From assembly GCA_025200525.1 (NCBI GenBank), contig CM045761.1, positions 139,068,223 through 139,132,222 of the forward strand: DNA of 64,000 nucleotides. The letters are read 5' to 3'. Below, one piece after another: positions 57,201 to 64,000 of the stretch (position 1 is its first letter; each line of letters begins with the position of its first letter). The stretch is from Camellia lanceoleosa. Its lineage: Eukaryota; Streptophyta; Magnoliopsida; Ericales; Theaceae. Position numbers and translations under genes: made by a program. The notes under the pieces are model-generated. The model was not told the origin of the DNA. It did no database searches and saw nothing but the letters and a program-made list of their open reading frames with translations.

Positions 57201-57963
57201 AATGGGGAATAAAATGCAAGTTTCTCACCCTTGTTGACTATCTTCACAAGAGTTGATGTTGTTGCTTCCTTGAGCTCCAAACCAGTCAAAAATGTCAAGA
57301 ACCAACCTTTGGAACCTCGGAACCAAGAGAAGGTGGAACTCTAGGTGTTTTAGTGCAATAGTGTGAACTAAACACCTAGTGTACTAAGAGAAAAGAGAGA
57401 TATGATATATGTATCTAACTTAACCCTAAAAACGAGCTCCGACTCTCTAACAATGGCTAATGCTCGAAAAATGCTAACCCTAAGTCAAGAGGAGAGCTTT
57501 CCTCTTATAGAACTTGTAAACTTACAAGCTAAGCAAACAAGACCTCATCCCTCCATACACGTGTATGGAGGGAAGCCAATGCTCAAATGTCTGAAAATAT
57601 CTCGAAAGCAAGTGCACGAGTGGTCATTGGGCAAATTGGTCATTTCGCCCAAAATAGTGCCCGGCACAAAATAGTGCCGGCAAGCACAATATAGTGCAGT
57701 GACAACTTCTGACCCGCCGGTGGCCTCTAGCCCCAGCCGGTGGTTTGTGGGGATGCCTCATAAAGCATTCCCTGCCCTTCCAAGGCAAAACACAAGTGTT
57801 TGGTGCAAAACCAAACACAAACGGTCGAGTTCGGAGGTCCTGAGGCAAGGCACGCGTAGCCGAGATCTCCGGGAACTCCAAACGAACACAACTATGGATA
57901 ATCACCGAGTGTTCCAACGGTGACGTCCAAGTCTTGAGGACGGTCAAAAATGGGGTGTCTACA
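54248..57963 (-). mobile_element. 5' LTR of element 2
   Basis: 3,716 bp from TGTAGACACCCCATTTTTGA (minus strand, 57963) to ...ACGCGTCTACA (54248). TATA-like CTATAAGAGG at 57501-57510 on the minus strand; GGCCGG clusters at 57655-57745 and 55525-55650; hairpins at 56927-56951 and 56972-57011, with two changes in hairpin 1. A run of single-base losses relative to the 3' LTR clusters at about 54430-54560. Confidence 0.93.
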
Positions 57964-57968
57964 ATATC
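57964..57968. repeat. target site duplication atatc, right copy
   Basis: The left copy is 39066-39070. Both directly border the ends of element 2. Confidence 0.95.
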
Positions 57969-58142
57969 TTATCTCTTTTTGTACATATGCTGTAAATTCA
58001 AGGTTAGGCTTATGAATTTATACCTACATATGTCACCTCTTATACAAGTAACAGGGATAAATGAAAGAAAAATTATATTCTCACATGTTGTTATGTAATT
58101 AATATTGTGGATGGTTTATAGCAATTATTTCGAGGCATAACA
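57969..58142 (+). mobile_element. 5' LTR of element 3, last part
   Basis: It resumes the chromovirus LTR after element 2 and ends ...cgaggcataaca. The text is parallel to 29440-29606 of the related LTR (agatttatgaat-like, then attattttgaggcattaca). Confidence 0.85.
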
Positions 58143-58145
58143 ACC

Positions 58146-58158
58146 TGGTATCAAAGCG
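58146..58158 (+). other. primer-binding site of element 3
   Basis: tggtatcaaagcg lies 3 bases after the LTR end. It differs by one base from the TGGTATCAGAGC sequence that pairs with initiator methionine tRNA, commonly used by chromoviruses. Confidence 0.85.
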
Positions 58159-58544
58159 TACTGGGTTCAAATACTTTGGGTACGTGGGAAGTGATTATTA
58201 CCACAATGGGTTTGTCTCGCTTAACAGAGATATTTGTATGTATGGTATGCTTATGTGATAACATGCTTATGTGAATATATGGGTATGGGATTTAATTCCT
58301 AAGATATTAATTAGGTCTATGGGTTTCTAGAAGTCCTATTAGAAGAGCACTTGATCACTGCTGTTTTTAATTGAAACTCTGGCAATGATGCAGGACGGTC
58401 ACTATCTAGGAAGGAAATATGTAAGTGTTTATGTGACTACGTGCTTATGTGGAGTAAATTACTGTTGTCCACAACATTAGGGGCTTGAGTGAGTTAGCTT
58501 TGACACATTTGTAAATGTGCTAATCTCTTTTGTTACCTTCATTA

Positions 58545-59670
58545 AGATATCAAGACGTGGACGTGGTGGTGGTAGGCGTGGTAGACCTAGAAGGCATGAG
58601 ATGCCTTTATCGAATACGATTCCAGCGCAAGAGGAAGAGATTGGTTAGGCCAATGTGGCCGAACCAGTTGGTCAGCAGGTCATGGACGCTTTGGCCTATG
58701 AGATGGCGGGAGCTTTGTGGGAATCCATGGACATTCTCAAGACTGAGAATCAAGTCCAAGCCCAAGTAGATGAGGTAGGGCCATCATTCTTGAAGAAGGA
58801 GTTCTTCCGGTCTAATCCGAACAAGTTTTTAGGTGATCCTAAGGAGCCACTGAAGGTGGATGAGTGGTTAGAACAGATGGTGAAGACGTTTGAGATGCTT
58901 GGCATTGAAGATGATAGATTGAGAGCGACATTGGCATCCTTCCAGTTGAAGGGAGATACAGGTCAATGGTGAAAGTATGCACGTGGGTGCATTGGAGTGA
59001 CTTGGAAGGCTTTTGTCAACGCCTTCCAGGACAAGTTCTTGCCTCGCATTGCTAGGGAGAAGTTGAGAGACCAATTTCTGAAGCTCAATCAGCTTAGCTT
59101 GTTGGTAGCCGAGTTTGAGGCGGCTTTCATAAGCCTTCCAGATTTGCACTGACACTCATGGCAATAGAAGAACGCCGTTATATCGAGTTCGAGAAGAGAT
59201 TGAGGACCAAGCTTCTTTTCAAGATGGCTAGATCAATAATTAGGGACTATAAACGCCTTGTAGAGGTGGCGACTCATCTTGAGACCATAGTTCAGGCAGA
59301 CCAAAAATGGATGAGGGACTTCAGGAGGAGTTAGGAGGTTTAGGGGGAGAGTCGGGATAGTAAGAGGCAGAGAGGTCCCATTCCACAACAGTTCCAGGCT
59401 ACACAGTCTAGATCCACTTTTCCTGTGCCGAGTTCGGGTTCAGGGAGAGGTAATCCAAGAGGTTTCTCTTGTTACAAGTGTGGCCATTTGGATCACAAGT
59501 CTCCAGCTTGCCCGCAGAGAGGAGGAGGGCAACAGTCATCACTGACAGCGACTCGTTCTCAGAGCCAGAGTCAAAGGAGGGGGCAGCCACCTACCTGTTA
59601 TTAGTGTGGCCAGTCAGGACATGTGAGGAGGTTTTGCCCTCAGTCAGGTGGCATACCTAGTGTGTCTAGT
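58545..59670 (+). pseudogene. gag: gag of element 3 (chromovirus)
   Basis: It starts near SRRGRGG.R with an Arg/Gly-rich segment, then VGQQVMDALAYEMAGALWES, FLKKEFFRSNPNKFLGDPKE, EWLEQMVKTFEMLGIEDDRL and TWKAFVNAFQDKFLPRIARE. Two zinc knuckles follow: CYKCGHLDHKSPAC (about 59471) and CY*CGQSGHVRRFC (about 59599), the second with a stop in place of a residue. Stops at 58646 and 58970 and several others make it non-functional. It would form the capsid and bind RNA. The region before it (58159-58544) is leader without a gene. Confidence 0.88.
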
Positions 59671-59835
59671 TAGAGGTAGACACAAAGCCACCAGCCCACA
59701 TAGTCAGCACAGGCCTTGAGGGCCAATCAAGGAGCGTCTTCGACTCAGTCAGTGCATCAGACTTATGCTCTGAGGGGTAAGTAGGTGGAGTAGAGACCTA
59801 TAGGGCATGTATATGTTGTTACCACACTAGACTTA

Positions 59836-60066
59836 ATGACAGCGCCTTCAGTTGTGAGAGGTACTTTTTTGTTATGCAATTCTATTGCCAATGTGTTGAT
59901 TGATATGGGTACATCCTATTCTTTTATTTCATCTACATTTGCATCGGCATTAGGGTTAGAGTTGGCTCGATTAGCATCTCCACTCAGTATAGAGTCACCT
60001 ATTGATGATGAGATTGTTTTGGAACAAGGGTGTCGCGGTTGTGAGATAGAGGTTGCTGGTCGCTGA
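59836..60066 (+). pseudogene. protease of element 3
   Basis: The open frame contains LCNSIANVLIDMGTSYSFIS, the aspartic protease site. The family norm is D-T-G; here it is D-M-G, a likely inactivating change. It continues with SALGLELARL, and FDVILGMDWLSSYRAV in the next segment (about 60100), the typical end of the domain. Confidence 0.8.
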
Positions 60067-60081
60067 CTTCCTTTTGCATTT

Positions 60082-61130
60082 GTGTTGATTGACATGTCGA
60101 GTTTTGATGTTATATTGGGTATGGACTGGTTGTCATCGTATCGGGCTGTCACAGATTGTTACCGTCAGAGGGTTACTGTATGTACCTTGAGTGGTGATTG
60201 TTTTTATTTCATGGGGGACAGAACCGATAAAGTTTCATCCCCAGTATGTGATTCGCGAGCTCGGAGTGAGCTTAGTTGTCTTCTTGCAAACTTCTTGGGT
60301 AGTGAGTGTGACGAAGTCCGAGTTGATTTGCCAAGGGTAGTTTGTGAATACCCAGATGTCTTTCCTAAGGAACTCACTAGTTTACCACCTCATCCTGAGA
60401 TCGAGTTCTCTATTGACTTAGTGTTGGGAACGACACCTATTTCTATGGCACCGTATAGATTTTCACTCGCCGAGGTGAGTGAGTTGAAGATTCAACTCCA
60501 AGAATTGCTAGATAAGGGTTTTGTTCGCCCTAGTACTTCACCTTAGAGAGCACCGACTCTCTTTGCCAAAAAGAAAGATGGTGCATTACGACTTTGTATT
60601 GATTATCGAAAGTTGAACTAGGTGATTGTTAAGAACAAGTACCCAATACCATGCATTGGTGATTTGTTTGACCAGTTGAAGGGGTCTTGTTACTTTTCTA
60701 AGATAGACTTGAGATCCGGTTATCACCAGTTGAGGATAAAGAAAGAAGCTATCTAGAAGACGGCATTCCGTATGCGATATGGCCATTATGAGTTCCTAGT
60801 GATGCCTTTCGGGCTAACCAATGCACCAACCCTGTTTATAGATTTGATGAATTGAATTTTTTATGAGTTCTTAGACCGCTTTGTAGTCGTCTTTGTTGAT
60901 GACATCTTGATTTACTCACCCTCTGAGAAGGAGCACGAGGAATACTTGCGAGTTGTACTTGAGTTGCTTAGAGCCCATACATTGTATGCTAAGTTCGAGA
61001 AGTGTGAATTCTGGTTGAAGGAAGTTAAGTTCTTAGGCCATGCAGTATTCGAGAATGGAGTGTCTGTAGACTCCTCTAAGGTATGAATACTGCAAGATTG
61101 GGAACAACCCAAGAATGCCTTTGAGATCCA
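60082..61130 (+). pseudogene. reverse transcriptase of element 3
   Basis: Motifs in order: [116 protein letters not shown] (catalytic Asp pair near 60892) and [18 protein letters not shown]. This is a near full-length chromovirus RT. Stops at 60544, 60619, 60754, 60853 and 61084 inactivate it. Most are single-base changes of the C-to-T or G-to-A kind, which suits decay by methylated-cytosine mutation. Confidence 0.92.
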
Positions 61131-61700
61131 TAGTTTTTTGGGGATGGCCGGGTATTATCGTCGGTTTGTGTAGGATTTCTCTAGACTAGCCTCACCACTA
61201 ACTAGGCTTACGAGGAAGGGAGTTAAATTCGCGTGGAATGAGACTTGTGGGAAGTCTTTTCAAGACCTTAAGGTTGGACTTACCACTACTCCAATGTTAA
61301 TTATTCCGGAGAGGGGTGTGGGCTATTTTATATAATGTGATGCTTCATAGAAAGGTTTGGATTGTGTTTTGATGCAAAAGGGAAAGGTAGTGGCATATGG
61401 TTCACGTCAGTTGAAAACACACAAGATGAACTATCTTACTCATGACTTAGAACTAGCAATTGTGATCTTCGCTTTGAAAATTTGGAGGCATTACCTTTAT
61501 GGTGAGAAGTTTGAGGTGTTTTCTGATCATAAGAGTTTGAAGTATTTGTTTTCACCAAAAAAAAAATCAAAACTTAAGGTAGAAAAGGTGGATGGAGTTC
61601 ATAGAAGACTATGATTTTGAGTTGCACTATCATTTGGGGAAGGCCAATGTAGTGGCCGATGCCTTGAGTAGGAAATCCTTTAGCAGTGTGTCTAATATTG
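61131..61700 (+). pseudogene. RNase H of element 3
   Basis: FLGMAGYYRRFV (connection region, about 61137), then [59 protein letters not shown] and KSLKYLFS, and after a one-base frameshift in a run of A near 61560, [20 protein letters not shown]. This is a classical Ty3-type RNase H. No second, archaeal-type RNase H is present, which separates this lineage from elements 1 and 2. Confidence 0.9.
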
Positions 61701-61717
61701 TGATCCGGGAATAGGAG

Positions 61718-62720
61718 ATGTTGGGTGCTATTGGTGAGTTTGACTTGCATTTGGACGAGTCCTTGGAGTCGGCAGCTTTGTTTTTGGTAGTTACACAACC
61801 TACACTTGTGAACCGAGTTATAGAAGCACAGAATGGTGACCTTGAGGTAGAATCCCTCCAGGAGAAGATCGCTAGTGGGAAGGTAGAAAGAGGCTTGAAC
61901 GTGTATTCTGACTCGAGTGTTAGGTATCTTGATCATCTTTTTGTGCCAGAGTCTTGTCAAGAGGAGGTACTCCGAGAGTTTCACTATTCACGTCTTATTG
62001 TGCATCCACGAGGCACAAAGATGTATCACGATCTTAGCCATTAATTTTAATGGAAGGGGATGAAGAAGGATGTAGCCATGTTTGTGTCGAGGTGCCTTAT
62101 TTGTCAATAAGTGAAGGCCAAGTATCAGAGGCCTGCGAGTTTGTTGTAGTCCTTACCTATAGCTAAGTGGAAATAGGAGCATTTCACAATGGATTTTGTT
62201 ATGGGTCTTCTGAGGACTCAACGGGGTAATGACGCCATTTGGGTGGTGGTTGACCTTTTGACCAAGTCAGTGCACTTTGTACCTATACGCACGTGTGACT
62301 CGGTAGATTATCTAGCCGACCTTTACATTGGGGACATTGTTCGACTTCATGAGATCCACGTTTTATGGCTCGGTTGTGGCAGAGCCTACAGAATGCCTTG
62401 GGCACTAGGTTGACTTTTAGTACCGTCTATCATCCTCAGATTGACGGGTAGTCCGAGCGTACTATTCAGATCCTTGAAGATATGCTTCGAGGTTGTGTCC
62501 TTGACTTTTCGGGGTCGTAGGAGAGAAACTTGCCCTTAATGAAGTTTGCCTATAACAATAGCTTCCAGTCTAGTATTGGCATGGCACCGTTTGAGGCCTT
62601 ATATGGTTGACCGTGTAGATCTCATGTGTGTTGGGCCAAGGTCTATGTTGGGTCTAGAGTTAGTCCAGGAAACGACAGAGAAAGTTGCACTTATTCGTAA
62701 GAGGTTGGTCATAGCTTAGA
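61718..62720 (+). pseudogene. integrase core of element 3
   Basis: H-H motif region HPRGTKMYHDLSH, zinc-binding FVSRCLICQ, the core TMDFVMGLLRTQRGNDAIWV and VDLLTKSVHFVPI (first Asp), [15 protein letters not shown], then [19 protein letters not shown] with the Glu, and FAYNNSFQSSIGMAPFEALY. The segment with the second Asp (normally SDRD..F) is missing between 62360 and 62390. Multiple stops are present. Confidence 0.88.
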
Positions 62721-62739
62721 GACATTAGAAGAGCTATGC

Positions 62740-63195
62740 CGACCATAGGAGGAGACCGTTATCCTTTGAAGTGAGAGATCACGTCTTCTTGAAGATATCA
62801 TCTAGCAGGGGTTTGAAGAGATTTGGAAAAAGTGGGAAATTATCTCCTAGGTTTATTGGGCCTTTTGAGATCCTAGAGCAAATTTGGGAGGTAACTTATC
62901 GCTTGGCCTTGCCGTCCAACTTTTCGGGGTTCATGACGTATTCCATATCTATATGCTTCAAAAGTATGAGCCGGATCCTTCACACGTGTTGGATTGGACT
63001 GAGTTAGAGGTTGACGAGGATGCCTTGTATGAGGAGAGACCTCTTAGAGTTTTAGATACTCGAGATCAAGTCTTGCGAGGCAAGACGATTCCTTTGGTAA
63101 AAGTGTTGTGGCGACACCACGGTGTTGAGGAAGCCACTTGGGAGCGTGAGGCGAAAGTCCGTGAGAAATATCTGGACTTATTTATTGATGTTTGA
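62740..63195 (+). pseudogene. integrase C-terminus with chromodomain, element 3
   Basis: After SFEVRDHVFLKISSSRGLKR and LSPRFIGPFEILEQI comes DVFHIYMLQKYEPDPSHVLD, then ERPLRVLDTRDQVLRGKTIP, LVKVLWRHHGVEEATWEREA and KVREKYLDLF. The LVKV-W--H-VEEATWE pattern is the plant chromodomain that directs chromoviruses to modified chromatin. Together with the gag and the LTR organisation this suits the Tekay/Del clade. The end frame (62884-63195) is open over 103 codons. Confidence 0.9.
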
Positions 63196-63433
63196 ACATG
63201 TATTGAAAACTTTGTCATGTTAATGAAATGTAAACATTGCATATGTTTTGGAAATATGAATTGTATATTCAGTATTCGAAACTCGTTTATCGTGTTGATG
63301 AGAATGGATGACCAATGGATGGGTCATGGTGATGAATTTGATTGACTATCATTGTTGTAATTGGTTTAAACTTGGTTTTAATGTTTGGTTTAAAATTTCG
63401 GGGACAAAATTCTTAAAGGGGGGAAGATTAAAG
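63196..63433 (+). other. element 3 3' UTR and polypurine tract
   Basis: The short 3' UTR ends with cggggacaaaattcttaaag and the polypurine run aaaggggggaaga (63415-63427), just before the LTR. The ggggacaaaattc text before the PPT is typical of chromoviruses. Confidence 0.8.
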
Positions 63434-64000
63434 CGATTCTGGTTTAGACCTGGCCCATTTGATGTTTTGGATCTGGGTATCATTGTCATATATAGTTATC
63501 TATGTCTTGTTTCCCCTTATATCTCTTTGAGTTTGACTTTTGGGATGTGTTGATTGCATTTGGAACATGTTAGTAGCTTGTTTTTCAAACTTTTGTTGCC
63601 CAGATTTTTGTTCCTTCGCTCGAGCGCCACTTCATGCACTTGAGCGGTCTTTGTGAACCTCTAGTACTTTTGTAGGTCTATAAAAATACTACGAGTTTGT
63701 ATTCTTTACTCAAGCGAAGCTTCTTGCGCTCGAGCGACAACCTTTGTCTGGAAAACTACTAGAAGTTTGTATTCTGTGCATAAGCAATAAAATTTATTGT
63801 GTCTGGTCACTTGAGCGACACATCTTGCGCTCGAACGAACTATGCGTCTATCAGTTCGTAAAAAGCCCTTTTTGAGTCACTTTTTCACCTCCCTCTCTCT
63901 AAACATTTCAAAACCCTAATCTCTCTCTCTCTCTAAAACTCATCTATTTCACTTGAATCTATCTAGATCAGTTGATCTTTTTCTCTGTGTGCCTTTGTTA
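63434..64000 (+). mobile_element. 3' LTR of element 3, cut by window end
   Basis: It starts cgattctggtttagacc (TG changed to CG) and matches 33827-34400, including the CTCGAGCG cluster (63615-63840), gtcactttttcacctc and the CT-rich tract. The rest lies beyond the window. Confidence 0.88.

Larger units (their letters stand above)
39071..57963 (-). mobile_element. element 2: complete Tat/Ogre-family retrotransposon, pol deleted
   Basis: It is 18,893 bp with perfect TSD atatc (39066-39070 and 57964-57968). Order on the minus strand: 5' LTR 57963-54248, PBS 54242-54225, gag 53521-52532, pol remnant about 51960-51600, 3' internal block 51530-51040, antisense PMD gene 49482-46181, tandem repeats about 45170-44420, polypurine tract 42778-42766, 3' LTR 42765-39071. 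The two LTRs look nearly identical apart from small indels, so the insertion is young relative to its surroundings. Protease, RT, RNase H and integrase are absent; it would need enzymes from another element. It is inserted in the 5' LTR of element 3. Confidence 0.93.

Overview
This window is plant nuclear DNA made almost entirely of nested LTR retrotransposons. The evidence is Ty3/gypsy pol genes of two plant lineages, LTRs of several kilobases, Copia-like LTR remnants, and one broken plant receptor gene (a wall-associated-kinase type first exon). Large Tat/Ogre elements and a WAK gene suit a eudicot, possibly woody, but I cannot name the species. No intact host gene is visible. Positions come from reading the sequence, and family names come from memory of protein families, with no database search.

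Layout. (1) 1-25233: a Tat/Ogre-lineage element (element 1, + strand), its left end outside the window. It has a gag remnant, protease, damaged reverse transcriptase, RNase H, a second (archaeal-type) RNase H and integrase up to 6943. Two antisense multi-exon genes follow: a DUF7745-like gene (7595-8940) and a plant-mobile-domain (PMD) gene (9513-12589). Then come tandem repeats and the polypurine tract, and a 3' LTR at 18168-25233. A solo LTR of the same family interrupts the internal region (14359-18091, minus, TSD atggg), and another interrupts the 3' LTR (20539-24450, plus, near-TSD gcatc/gcatg). (2) 25235-29606: a minus-strand chromovirus fragment (gag, PBS, LTR) abutting the interior of a plus-strand LTR of the same family. 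(3) 29607-33826: the WAK-type first exon with frameshifts, cut by a 1,177-bp solo LTR (TSD agaga), followed by A+T-rich intron-like DNA. (4) 33827-64000: a chromovirus (element 3, + strand) whose 5' LTR holds further insertions, the largest being element 2. Element 2 (39071-57963, minus strand, 18,893 bp, perfect TSD atatc) is a second Tat/Ogre element with two 3.7-kb LTRs, a PBS and a gag ORF, almost no pol, and its own antisense PMD gene (46181-49482). Element 3 resumes at 57969 with PBS, gag, protease, RT, RNase H, integrase and chromodomain, and reaches its 3' LTR at about 63434.

How the parts fit. Each Tat/Ogre element has a sense programme (LTR promoter, gag with or without pol) and an antisense programme (PMD, plus a DUF7745-like gene in element 1). 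The two PMD copies share six exons, with two exons of 648/651 and 99/99 bp. Because the gene is antisense to the genomic RNA, its introns are not removed during retrotransposition. Clusters of a GGCCGG/CACCGGC motif lie just upstream of the LTR promoter, of both PMD promoters and of the DUF7745-like gene, and recur once inside each LTR. A pair of hairpins, one with compensatory arm changes between copies, is conserved in the LTR leader. This retroelement with an antisense gene cassette and shared motif clusters is the best candidate for an under-described system here. Its function is inference.
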